From contig JAILPK010000013.1 in assembly GCA_024699495.1 (NCBI GenBank), positions 1-54,323 of the forward strand: a stretch of 54,323 nucleotides of DNA, in the 5' to 3' direction. Below are positions 43,019-51,272 of the stretch, piece after piece; the first letter of the stretch is position 1; each line of letters begins with the position of its first letter. Under the pieces are notes generated by a model, which did no database searches, was not told the DNA's origin, and saw nothing but the letters and a program-made list of their open reading frames with translations. This DNA is from Bacteroidaceae bacterium. GTDB lineage: Bacteria; Bacteroidota; Bacteroidia; Bacteroidales; Bacteroidaceae. The translations under genes were made by a program, and so were the position numbers.

Positions 43019-44476
43019 TTATCTTACAACAATCTTCTTGCTGCCTTCTATATAAAAGCCCTTACGCAAGCGCACTGTATAGTTGGCGGCTTTTCTTCCG
43101 TCCAGCATATAAATGTCTGGCTGTTTCTTATTTACCTGGTTGCTTGTCAAACCAGTAGTTCCCATGCCAAAGTACCGACAGAGGAAATTGTAATTCTTTT
43201 CATACCAGCCTTTGACATATTGAAGTTCATCAAACAAATTTTCTTCCAGAGGAACCGGATTCCCGTTCCACTTTTCCCACTCCCTCTTCCAAGCGCCGGA
43301 TTCAACCAACTTTTCTGCACACGAGTCAAGACGCATACATATTTTTTCTACAGAGAAAAGAGTTTCGCTGTGTTCCCTCCACATTGTGTTCAGAGAGTCA
43401 TTGAATCCGTCTATGTTATGTTCTATAAGGCGGTTGTAGGGCCCTGCGTTGGTGTAATTTCTTACCGGAGCAACCACATCATTGTATTCTCCGTCATAAT
43501 TACCGCCTAAGGACATATCCATATCCCAGGGTGTCAGCACATAACGGTGAGCCTTGGCGATATTGACCACAGAGAGGAAGGTGTTTTTATATAGATTGTC
43601 GCCGATTCCCAAAGCTAAGGCAAAGAGGATATAGTCAGTAAGGTTTTCCTTATAAAAATAATCATTGTAATTTGTTTTAAACGTCTCGTCTGATGTGCTG
43701 TAGGAGCAGAAACTGATAAGGTCCATCAGAGGTTGCCACGTGTCAATCGAGGGATAATCATCGGGATATTTTAGCTCCCATGCATTCCACGTAACTTTGT
43801 CCACATCCATCTCTTCATAACGCATCAGATTGTAACCTGCTTTCCAGTTGATTCCTTTATATAGGATGCCTCTTACATCTGCGCTGCCGTCGTCTCCGGT
43901 TTGCACCTTCTTCAGCCCTAAAAGTTTCCTGTCTATCTTGTCTGACATACAGAAGAGCCCGAGATAATCTCCGTTGACAAACACCTCGACAAACTCTCCT
44001 TTGGTCCCATTCCTTTTTCCGAAATTTGTCTCATAAGGCAATTGGCTAATATCGTTCCATATATCAAAACACAGCCTGTTTCTCATCCTCGTCCGGTCGA
44101 TGGCCATGGCATCCAGAATCCAGCTATTTTCATTCCTTATGCCGAAGATATTTGCATCCAGGTCCTCTCCATTTTCATCAATCAGTTTCACGGCGAAACT
44201 CTTCTTGTTATATCTTGTTGAGGAGGCGCCGCGGATTCTGTATAAACAATGGAACCTCGACACTTCACTTGAGGGGTTCGTTCTGCAATAATAGTCGGTG
44301 ATTTCAATCTCTCCACGCACGTATTCCGTTATATTCATACTTGCCATATCCACAATGATATTCACCAGCGGCAGCGAACCCCCATTCACCTTCCCCTTCA
44401 TCTCCTCGTACGTGATCTCCTGTGCGTGGATTGGCAGACTCATTAGTATCAATAAGAGGAATAAAATTCTTTGCAT
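43019..44476 (-). CDS. Second secreted CotH-family protein with T9SS tail
   Basis: 485 residues using ATG 44476, which gives a signal peptide MQRILFLLLILMSLPIHAQ; the longer start at 44545 adds a basic, unconvincing extension. CotH motifs: YRIRGASSTRYNKKSFAVKL, SWILDAMAIDRTRMRNRLCFDIW, EVFVNGDYLGLFCMSDKIDRKLL and TPWDMDMSLGGNYDGEY, the last matching the acidic site seen in the CotH protein at 34376. The tail IYMLDGRKAANYTVRLRKGFYIEGSKKIVVR is T9SS-like. Overall resemblance to the other CotH is distant. Its 3' end abuts the AraC fragment. Confidence 0.8.
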   Translation of the reverse strand: MQRILFLLLILMSLPIHAQEITYEEMKGKVNGGSLPLVNIIVDMASMNITEYVRGEIEITDYYCRTNPSSEVSRFHCLYRIRGASSTRYNKKSFAVKLIDENGEDLDANIFGIRNENSWILDAMAIDRTRMRNRLCFDIWNDISQLPYETNFGKRNGTKGEFVEVFVNGDYLGLFCMSDKIDRKLLGLKKVQTGDDGSADVRGILYKGINWKAGYNLMRYEEMDVDKVTWNAWELKYPDDYPSIDTWQPLMDLISFCSYSTSDETFKTNYNDYFYKENLTDYILFALALGIGDNLYKNTFLSVVNIAKAHRYVLTPWDMDMSLGGNYDGEYNDVVAPVRNYTNAGPYNRLIEHNIDGFNDSLNTMWREHSETLFSVEKICMRLDSCAEKLVESGAWKREWEKWNGNPVPLEENLFDELQYVKGWYEKNYNFLCRYFGMGTTGLTSNQVNKKQPDIYMLDGRKAANYTVRLRKGFYIEGSKKIVVR

Positions 44477-44609
44477 ATTCTTTTGCGGGCAGGGGGGCAC
44501 TTTTCTTGAAAACGGCAATAATATCTTTATTGTTTTCTCGATCATGTTTCTATTTTCTTAGGATAATTTCTCTTTGAGCAGACCAGACATTCTCCTGCTT
44601 GGCGGCAGG

Positions 44610-45374
44610 CTACTGCCTAACGAAATGCGGATAGTCCGGCTCACCCAATGTGGGGTCATACCCGAAGCCTTCATAACTGAAAGCCGCAAGGTCCGACGGC
44701 CTGTGAATCCGATGCCCGATGATAAAACGGGTCATCGCACCGCGACAGGTCTTGGCCCACACAGCCTGCATCTTCAGCTCCTTCCCCTGACGCACATAGA
44801 ACAAAGGCTGAATGACACGCACCTCGCTGCGCACGCGCTGCCAGTCGAAGAGATGCTGGTATTCTTCCGTGGCCAGATGGATCAGAATGCCGTCGTCACC
44901 CTTCACAGCATCAATCAGAACATCCGTCAGACGGCTCTTCCAAAAGCCAAACATCTGCTGACCGCCTCCGCTGGGGAGTTCCACTTTCCCCTCCATGCGA
45001 TAAGGCAGAATGCCATCCAGGGGGCGCAGCAGCCCATAGAGAAAAGAGGTGATCCACAGCCGCTGCTGCGCTTCATTGAGTTCTGCCACAGTCAGCGTGT
45101 CTGCCTTCAGATGTTTATATGCCTGTCCGTGGTAGGCCAGTATGGCCGGCAAAGTGGTTGACGGTTCAAAGAATCGCAGAAAACGCTGTTTGTTCTGATC
45201 GGCAATCTGCTGACTGCAGGCAAGGATGTCAGCAATAGATTCGGAAGAATACTGAGCCATGTCTCGGGCAAAGGATTCTGCTTCTCTCTGAAAAAGCGGC
45301 TCCGACAGGCTCACATCTGGCAGCGAGCGCAGTTTGTCGTTCATTATTTTTGCTGAGGCGAGAATAATCTGCAT
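44610..45374 (-). CDS. yaaA: YaaA-family peroxide stress protein
   Basis: 254 residues, cytoplasmic. YaaA lowers free iron and protects DNA during peroxide stress in E. coli. Conserved features: ILASAKIM near the N terminus, PAILAYHGQAYKHL, LWITSFLYGLLRPLDGILPYRMEG, IHLATEEYQHLFDW, and the C-terminal ARGAMTRFIIG-like CRGAMTRFIIGHRI with FSYEGFGYDP. Length matches the family. It begins 4 bases after the AlkZ-related gene; together they look like a small DNA-protection unit. Confidence 0.92.
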   Translation of the reverse strand: MQIILASAKIMNDKLRSLPDVSLSEPLFQREAESFARDMAQYSSESIADILACSQQIADQNKQRFLRFFEPSTTLPAILAYHGQAYKHLKADTLTVAELNEAQQRLWITSFLYGLLRPLDGILPYRMEGKVELPSGGGQQMFGFWKSRLTDVLIDAVKGDDGILIHLATEEYQHLFDWQRVRSEVRVIQPLFYVRQGKELKMQAVWAKTCRGAMTRFIIGHRIHRPSDLAAFSYEGFGYDPTLGEPDYPHFVRQ

Positions 45375-45378
45375 GGTG

Positions 45379-46098
45379 TTATTTAAGTAGTTTCGTGATT
45401 TGCCGTTCGGTGGCGTTGGGGAGCAGTTGCGTGAGGAAATCCTTCATCTTTTGATACGACTCCTCCGGTGTGCGCTCACACATGCAGGCTTCTTCTCCCA
45501 GGAGCCTTTCCGGCGTTGTGAGCAACGACCATCCAAAACCATACTCACGTCCGTGCTTATCCACGGGATAGACAAAATCCTCAGTCACGATGCGACAGGC
45601 CATTTGCAGGCGTCCCACGTAAGCGTCGAATTTCGAGCGCATATTCTTACCCGTGAAGTCGCAGGCTGCACGCAGGTCGCGCGTTATCATGCTGTCGTTC
45701 TCGCGCAGGGTCATGAGGATGGCATCTTCTATAGACCCCTCCTCTGGCAGGGGGTGTGTGCTTCGGCGCCAGTTGCAGAAGTCTGGCCACCACTCGCGGC
45801 TGATGAAGCCGGCCTTGCCCGCAAAGAACTTGCCATAGACACATCCGCCTTCACGCACCACAGAGCCTTTCCACTCCCACAGCGGCCACTCCCAAGAGCC
45901 GTCGTCAAACTGCGTGAAACGACACTCCTCTCCGAGCAAACTCTCTGCGGCAAAGCCCTGTATGCTGCTGTCCAGCAATGGCAGGAACCCCAATTTCTGC
46001 ACAGCCTCTGTCAATTCGGGACAGGAATGTATCAGTTCGTCTTCAGATACATCTGCCTGCCCCCACACTTTCTTGAAATAATCTTCTAAAGATCTCAT
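45379..46098 (-). CDS. AlkZ/YcaQ-related winged-helix protein
   Basis: 239 residues. The pattern WEWPLWEWKGSVVREGGCVYGKFFAGKAGFISREWWPDFCNWRR, followed by a winged-helix-like segment (ITRDLRAACDFTGKNMRSKFDAYVGRLQMACRIV), matches proteins annotated AlkZ-related in Bacteroidetes. True AlkZ is a crosslink DNA glycosylase; the QxQ catalytic motif is not evident here, so activity is uncertain. Directly upstream of yaaA, spacing 4 bases, on one transcript. (Motif strings here are split by positions about residues 67-110 and 137-170.). Confidence 0.7.
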   Translation of the reverse strand: MRSLEDYFKKVWGQADVSEDELIHSCPELTEAVQKLGFLPLLDSSIQGFAAESLLGEECRFTQFDDGSWEWPLWEWKGSVVREGGCVYGKFFAGKAGFISREWWPDFCNWRRSTHPLPEEGSIEDAILMTLRENDSMITRDLRAACDFTGKNMRSKFDAYVGRLQMACRIVTEDFVYPVDKHGREYGFGWSLLTTPERLLGEEACMCERTPEESYQKMKDFLTQLLPNATERQITKLLK

Positions 46099-46132
46099 CG
46101 GTCAGTAAAAAATCAACTACTTTATTCTGCTG

Positions 46133-46140
46133 CAAAGTTA
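46133..46140 (-). promoter_or_regulatory. -7 element for the AlkZ-related/yaaA pair
   Basis: Plus-strand CAAAGTTA is TAACTTTG on the minus strand, a perfect TAnnTTTG box 35 bases before the ATG at 46098. No -33 TTTG is evident. Confidence 0.55.
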
Positions 46141-46376
46141 CATATTATTCTCCACCATCTGCTCACATTAACTCAGATTAACACACATCGTATTGACACT
46201 TTGCAGAGTTTCTTATAGCAGACGCAACACCATGTGATGCTTCCCAATTGTACAATTATAAAAGTACTTGCAAACAAATATAAAAAACAATCTCATTTTA
46301 TTGGCAAAACTATTTAAAAAAAAGAACAAAAGTCTTCTAAAAATTTGAATAGAGACTCTCCTCAATATTAATAGTA

Positions 46377-46459
46377 GCTTTTTCAGATAAAAAATAATGC
46401 TTTTTGGGGGCAAAAACCATGCTTTTTCAGACAAAAAATAATGCTTTTTTTGGGCAAAA
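46377..46459. repeat. 44-bp direct repeat in an AT-rich gap
   Basis: 46377-46416 and 46421-46459 are near copies: GCTTTTTCAGAT/CAAAAAAT followed by AATGCTTTTTNGGGGCAAAA. They lie in the 640-base noncoding gap 46099-46741, together with A/T-rich sequence. The minus-strand open frame here (83 codons) only reflects the repeat and is Lys/Phe/Leu-rich, so not called. The remainder (46460-46741) has no recognised feature. It may hold remains of older sequence. Confidence 0.85.
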
Positions 46460-46741
46460 TGCATCTTTGGTAAAATTATTAGACACTCTTAAACATCCCA
46501 AAATAATGGGAACCGGCTTCCAATCGTGGGTAGAGGCATTTAAGATCTGCTTTTAATACAGACAGTTATTTTGGATAAGATGATAAGCCCTTCGTCTGTT
46601 GTCCTTGCTCTTGTTGTAAGTCGGACTTGATTTATTTGGGGTGATAATTATAGAACGTCAAGCGGTGAGGCCGGAATGCAGTCTTCTGTGCGTGCGATAT
46701 AAGCCGATACGACCAGAGTCAATTTGCAAACACGCATACGT

Positions 46742-47659
46742 TCACGTCTTCTGAAGATCCCTCCTGGAGGTGGATTTGGTAACCAGCCACACACCTGAGA
46801 ACACGAGCACCACAGCCAGGGCATGCGAGGGTCTCAATACTCCGATTCCCATCAGAAGCGAGGCCGCCACAGAAACGATGGGCTGTACATAGTTGTAAAC
46901 GCTGACGACCGTGGGGCGCAGTGTTCGCTGTCCTACCATCGTCAAAATGTAACATAAAAAAGTGCCGATAAGAACAACATAGGCCACCTCCAACCAGGTC
47001 TTATATGGCATGTTATGTGAGACGACAGCGGTGACGTGGGTGAAAGTGAACGGCAACAACATAAGTGTTGCCCATGAAAACATGTATTTGTTTATGGTGA
47101 AGACGCTGTAGCGACGAATCAGAGGATTGAATAGCGACAAATACAAAGCGAACGACAGCTGAGCCAGCAGACAGAGCAAGTCGCCGCGGATATCCCCTAC
47201 TCTGCCATCTGCATGAGCCGCCGACGTCATGATCAACATCAGCGCACCGCAGCAGCCTAATCCTACGCCCGCGGCCTTCTTGCCTGTAATCGGTTCCTTT
47301 AATATGAGGGCCGAAAGCAGCATGGCAAAGATAGGCATAGAGGTTGTTACTATAGAGGCATTGATGGGCGACGTGATGCTCAGACCTATGGTGTAGCAAC
47401 ACTGATTGAACACCAGTCCGAAGAGACCTGCGCCGCAGAACATCAGTTTGTCGCGCAGCGGCACCTGCTCCTTCGGTGCGAAGAATGAAGCCAGCCAGAA
47501 CAGCATACAAGCTCCCGCCACGCGGAATGTCACCATCGTGATGCCATCCACCCCATGTGTCATGGCATCTTTGCCTACTGGAGCCATCAGTCCCCATCCG
47601 GCACAAGCGCCGAACATAGCAAGATGGGCTATCAGCGGTCTTTTGTTATTATTTTGCAT
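46742..47659 (-). CDS. EamA/DMT-family transporter
   Basis: 305 residues from ATG 47659 (MQNNNKRPLIAHLAMFGACAGWGL). Ten hydrophobic helices in two EamA halves; APVGKDAMTHGVDGITMVTFR and SPINASIVTTSMPIFAMLLSALILKEPI are typical of the first half, and RPTVVSVYNYVQPIVSVAASLL of the second. This family exports metabolites or drugs from the cytoplasm; substrate unknown. It begins 18 bases after the stop of the GH2 gene on the same strand, so may be cotranscribed. Nothing odd. Confidence 0.9.
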   Translation of the reverse strand: MQNNNKRPLIAHLAMFGACAGWGLMAPVGKDAMTHGVDGITMVTFRVAGACMLFWLASFFAPKEQVPLRDKLMFCGAGLFGLVFNQCCYTIGLSITSPINASIVTTSMPIFAMLLSALILKEPITGKKAAGVGLGCCGALMLIMTSAAHADGRVGDIRGDLLCLLAQLSFALYLSLFNPLIRRYSVFTINKYMFSWATLMLLPFTFTHVTAVVSHNMPYKTWLEVAYVVLIGTFLCYILTMVGQRTLRPTVVSVYNYVQPIVSVAASLLMGIGVLRPSHALAVVLVFSGVWLVTKSTSRRDLQKT

Positions 47660-47677
47660 ATTCCTCTCCTCACTCAT

Positions 47678-50600
47678 TTAGAACCGCGGCTTTAGCTCGT
47701 CTGGAGATTCGTTGGTGAAGAGGTTCACGGGGGGCTCGTCCTTCTCGTAGAAGTGGCGGATCTGGTCGGGGGTGAGGGTGAGGGACGGGCGGAAGTCGGG
47801 ACTGCTCATATACTGCAGGATGGCGTAACGCATCTGACGGGCAACGGGGCGGCTGTCCAGATTGTTGGTGATGTCCATGGTTGTCATGATGAGACGGCCG
47901 GAGAGGACATTGGCCTCTATGAGCATACCGAGTTTGCGGGATATGTGCCAGGTGTCGATAGGCTGAATCGGGGGCTGGTAGTCCGCGGGCAGTTCGGAGA
48001 GGTTCATCACCTGAGCGCGGTTGAGCAGTTCCCACCAGTTGAGGTTGGCCCAGTCGTCCGTGGGGAAATTGCGGAAGAGGGGATGTTCGCGGTCTATGAC
48101 GGCGCCCGTGGTGTGGGGCGGCTTCATCTTAAACCACGAGGTGTTCCAGAAGACGGGCAAATACTGCTGTTTCACGGCTGCCCCGTAACGCACCTTACCC
48201 GCTGCAGTGAGCAGCACGGTACCGCCCTTGCGCAAGGTCTCTATGGCTTCGGGGGTGAGAGTGGGGGCAATTGAAGGCCCCTCTCCGACTCCCCCCGTGG
48301 GGGGGAGGGCGGAGGGATAAACCCAGAGGTCGTAGGAGTTGGTGATGACGTTGTCGGCGCTGAGAGAGAGGCGGAAACGGCGCGGGAGACTGCGGCCGCC
48401 GAGTGTGAGGGAGTCGAACGGGAGGGTGATGTGTCCGAGGGTGTTCACTTTGTTCAGCGGGATCTTCGCGGTGAGGAAGGAGTCCTGACGGCAAACGGTG
48501 CTGTCTTCATTCAGAAGTTTCCAACGCATTTGTGTCGGTTTCAGCGGCGCGAAGGCGTTATAGAGGATGATGTCGGCGGAGAGGGTCTCGCCCTGAGTAT
48601 AGACGAATCGCGGCAGAGCTGCCATGATTACTACGGGGCCGCAGGACTCGCGCCACTGGCGAGCGGTGATGTACCCCTTCTCGCGCCAGAAAGCGTTGAG
48701 GACGCCCACGAGGGCTGTGCCCTGGCCGCTGTAGTCGTTGAGCCCGAGTAGCTGGAAGCCGGTATAACCGGGCGTGCGCAGGTTACGCTCCATCTCGAGT
48801 TTGTAACAGAGAGCCTGCAGATGGCCGCTTGCCATAAGGAAATCGCGGGCGCGGGAAGACATCCCGTTTTTCTCCAGCAGGTCGGCGAAGATGTCGAAGT
48901 TGAGGGCGCGGTAGGCTCCGGTGTATTGCCGGCGCTCGTCGAGGTCGGGGAAGGCGCACCACTGGCCCTGTTCGTGGCTGATGTAGGGGGAGGTGTTAAC
49001 GGACTCTCCCCCCGCCCTCCCTATAGGGAGGGAGCGAAATGAGGACCGGATTTGCGTTCCATCTTCGTCCTTTGGCTGTTGACCTTTGTCTTTAGACTTT
49101 TGAACTTTGACATTACCGCTTAAACTTCTTGAACTTTTTAAACTACTTAAACCTTCTGGACGGAAGTTGCGGGGGATGGTGATTTCGTCGATGTAGGTGT
49201 CGAGGGTTTGGGGCGGACGGTTGAAGTTGAGGCCGCGGGCGCCACCTTTCACGTGGTAGTCGCTGCCGACGTCCCACTCCCATCCGCCACCGACGCTGGC
49301 TCCACAGTAGATGCGGCGGGAGTCGGTCTTACGCCAATAGTCGCACCAGTTGGCGATCCACTCGGTCCACCGACCGGCGGGTTCGTTGCCGGAGGCCATC
49401 ATGCAGAACGAGGGGTGGTTGCCATAGGTCTCAACCATACGCTTCGTTTCTTCCATGAGGTAGGTGTCTATGGTCATCCCGTTGCCGAGTTTCACGCCGT
49501 GGTTTGGCCACGAGGGGCCTTCGGGCTGCAGGTAAATGCCGAAGCGGTCGGCTGCGCAGAAAGCGGCTTCGGGCGGGCAGTAGCTGTGGAAACGGATGTG
49601 GTTGAGACCATACTCCTTGCATTTCTTCATAATGCGCATCCACTCAGCCTCGTCTGTGGGCGGATAACCTGTGAGAGGAAAGACGCAGTTCTCCACGGTG
49701 CCGCGCATATAGATTGGGTGGTCGTTGAGGATGATGTCGCGCCCGCGGACGCTTATCTCGCGCATACCGAACTGAGTCTCGTATTCATCGTCACCGGCAA
49801 AGACCTTGAGCTGATATACAACGGGCGAGAACTCATCCCACAACTGCATCTGGTTTCCCATGTTGAGAATAAGGGTAATGCGGCTGCGCAGAGCCTCAAC
49901 CATGCGACTGGTGACACGGATGGGCTGGCCCGTTTTGGGGGCGCGGCATACGGCCTCGGCCTTTACGAAATAGTCCCACAGGGGCAACAGACGGAAGCCG
50001 TTGGTGTGGTTTTCGAGCGTCACGACCACCTTGGCCTGCCGCTTATGGATGTCGGGATAGACCTCGACGTGGCGAATGTTCAGTTTGTGCGGACGGCCCT
50101 GCAGCTCCACACGCCCCACGATGCCGTTCCAGTTGCCCTGAGTCTGGTCAGTGACGCTGTGAGAGTCCTGCCCCACCCCGACATTCTCTATGCCGTTATA
50201 CACACAGATGGAGATGTCGTTACGGTGGCCCGGGTTGATATAATCCGTGACGTCATAGACATGGGGGACGGAGAGGCTGTTGCGATGCCCCACCTTATGT
50301 CCGTTGATATAGGCGAAGGTCTCTATATGGGGGCGTTCCAGGAAGAGGGTGATGCGCTCTCGCTTCCAGCTCTTCGGCACATAGACAGAGGTGCGGTACC
50401 AAGCGGGACCTACGTAGCGGTGTGTGGGCGTGAGGAAGAAGGGGAACTTCACGTTGTCATCGCGCCGGTACTTTTCCATCCAGGGGTTGAAATAATAGCT
50501 GGAATCGTACGTGGAGCCGGTCCACTCGGTGCGTACCGTGACGGGATAGCCTTTATGCTCAGCGACCATAGAACCGGGAATGGGCATCTGGTCGTTGAAG

Positions 50601-50821
50601 TGGAGCGAATCACCCAACGACAACTCCCACACGCCGGTGAGGTCAATGACTATCTGCGCAGGGAGGGGACTACAGAGGAGGAAGAATAAGAGAAAAAGAA
50701 GGGCCCCACCCCCCTGCCCCTCCCTTGTAGAGAGGGGAGTAAAATGAGGACAGCAGGACGCTATCAATTTACGGAACAAATTATTCAAATTAAACAAATT
50801 ATTCTTAAACAACGGATTCAA
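47678..50821 (-). CDS. GH2 glycoside hydrolase, with repeat-derived in-frame segments
   Basis: 1047 residues. GH2 sugar-binding domain (IDLTGVWELSLGDS through ISICVYNG), immunoglobulin-like domain and TIM barrel carrying RGTVENCVFPLTGYPP, HNHIRFHSYCPPEAAF-like LNHIRFHSYCPPEAAF, then GNEPAG with likely acid/base Glu480 and SHEQGQW with likely nucleophile Glu617. Specificity (beta-galactosidase, glucuronidase or other) cannot be read. Three stretches look foreign: residues about 15-45 before the hydrophobic signal core LLFLLFFLLCSPLPAQ; about 560-607 (SLKSSRSLSGNVKV...); and about 840 (PPTGGVGEGPS). All correspond to GC-rich hairpin or word repeats also present outside genes. M1 at 50821 is itself in repeat DNA, so the true start is uncertain. 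Confidence 0.85.
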   Translation of the reverse strand: MNPLFKNNLFNLNNLFRKLIASCCPHFTPLSTREGQGGGALLFLLFFLLCSPLPAQIVIDLTGVWELSLGDSLHFNDQMPIPGSMVAEHKGYPVTVRTEWTGSTYDSSYYFNPWMEKYRRDDNVKFPFFLTPTHRYVGPAWYRTSVYVPKSWKRERITLFLERPHIETFAYINGHKVGHRNSLSVPHVYDVTDYINPGHRNDISICVYNGIENVGVGQDSHSVTDQTQGNWNGIVGRVELQGRPHKLNIRHVEVYPDIHKRQAKVVVTLENHTNGFRLLPLWDYFVKAEAVCRAPKTGQPIRVTSRMVEALRSRITLILNMGNQMQLWDEFSPVVYQLKVFAGDDEYETQFGMREISVRGRDIILNDHPIYMRGTVENCVFPLTGYPPTDEAEWMRIMKKCKEYGLNHIRFHSYCPPEAAFCAADRFGIYLQPEGPSWPNHGVKLGNGMTIDTYLMEETKRMVETYGNHPSFCMMASGNEPAGRWTEWIANWCDYWRKTDSRRIYCGASVGGGWEWDVGSDYHVKGGARGLNFNRPPQTLDTYIDEITIPRNFRPEGLSSLKSSRSLSGNVKVQKSKDKGQQPKDEDGTQIRSSFRSLPIGRAGGESVNTSPYISHEQGQWCAFPDLDERRQYTGAYRALNFDIFADLLEKNGMSSRARDFLMASGHLQALCYKLEMERNLRTPGYTGFQLLGLNDYSGQGTALVGVLNAFWREKGYITARQWRESCGPVVIMAALPRFVYTQGETLSADIILYNAFAPLKPTQMRWKLLNEDSTVCRQDSFLTAKIPLNKVNTLGHITLPFDSLTLGGRSLPRRFRLSLSADNVITNSYDLWVYPSALPPTGGVGEGPSIAPTLTPEAIETLRKGGTVLLTAAGKVRYGAAVKQQYLPVFWNTSWFKMKPPHTTGAVIDREHPLFRNFPTDDWANLNWWELLNRAQVMNLSELPADYQPPIQPIDTWHISRKLGMLIEANVLSGRLIMTTMDITNNLDSRPVARQMRYAILQYMSSPDFRPSLTLTPDQIRHFYEKDEPPVNLFTNESPDELKPRF
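48277..48318. repeat. GC-rich palindromic repeat inside the GH2 gene (copy a)
   Basis: CCCCTCTCCGACTCCCCCC then GTGGGGGGGAGGGCGGAGGG can fold back on itself. It is translated in the GH2 gene as LPPTGGVGEGPS. It resembles the elements near 49010, 50706, 53050, 53180 and 53990 in being C-rich on one arm and G-rich on the other. Confidence 0.65.
49009..49150. repeat. GC-rich palindrome plus short-word repeat inside the GH2 gene (copy b)
   Basis: CCCGCCCTCCCTATAGGGAG (near 49012) forms a hairpin followed by GAGCGAAATGAGGAC. Then comes a patchwork of GAACTTTGAC, CTTTTTAAAC and TTAAACTTCTTGAAC-like words to 49150. It is translated in the GH2 protein as about residues 558-607, between the barrel's strands before the HEQGQW nucleophile. 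The frame is unbroken. Confidence 0.7.
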
Positions 50822-51040
50822 CGGATTTTACGGATTTAGATAAATGCATAATTCATAATGCATAATGCATAATTAAGAATGCATAATTGGCAGGACACTA
50901 TCATTTAAAGGAACACGAATTATCACGAATTAAACGAATTTTTATTAAACAACGGATTACACGGATTTAACGGATTATAAATCTATGCTTAATGCATAAT
51001 TGGCTGGACATTATCATTTAAAGGAACACGAGATTTGTCG
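50706..51040. repeat. Repeat block spanning the GH2 5' end and its upstream region
   Basis: A GC-rich palindrome (CCCCTCCCTTGTAGAGAGGG at about 50717-50736) is followed by three diverged modules starting GCAGGAC/GGCTGGAC at about 50753, 50889 and 51002. Modules 1 and 2 share CTATCA.TTTA, GGAACA, AATTA, AAATTAAACAAAT or AATTAAACGAAT, AAACAACGGATT, CGGATTTNACGGAT and ATGCATAATTGG. Spacing is 136 and 113 bases. The first module contains the GH2 ATG at 50819-50821. Bases 51041-51272 add TTTTACATTTT repeats and no gene. Confidence 0.8.
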
Positions 51041-51272
51041 AAGACCCACGACCTTGGGAGTAATGTTCAGATAATTAACCATCGCGCAAGCCTGATTCGT
51101 ACAATTAACTTTGTTGATTGTACTCCCGCTCGGCAGACTGAAAGCAAGCTTTCGTATGCTCTCGCTTATTCGTACAATTCGTATGATTCGTGTTCAAAAA
51201 CTAAGCATCGCGCAACCTCTTTTACATTTTGCATTTTACTTTTTACATTTTACTTTTTACATTTTACATTAC

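Noticed and set aside
46213..46464. 83-codon minus-strand frame
   Set aside because: Lys/Phe/Leu-rich translation of AT-rich repeats; no natural protein features.
49208..50689. 493-codon open frame antisense to the GH2 gene
   Set aside because: It is a shadow of the GH2 coding strand: high GC and codon bias of the real gene keep the opposite frame open. The GH2 motifs (GNEPAG, SHEQGQW) lie on the minus strand and there is no promoter for the antisense frame.
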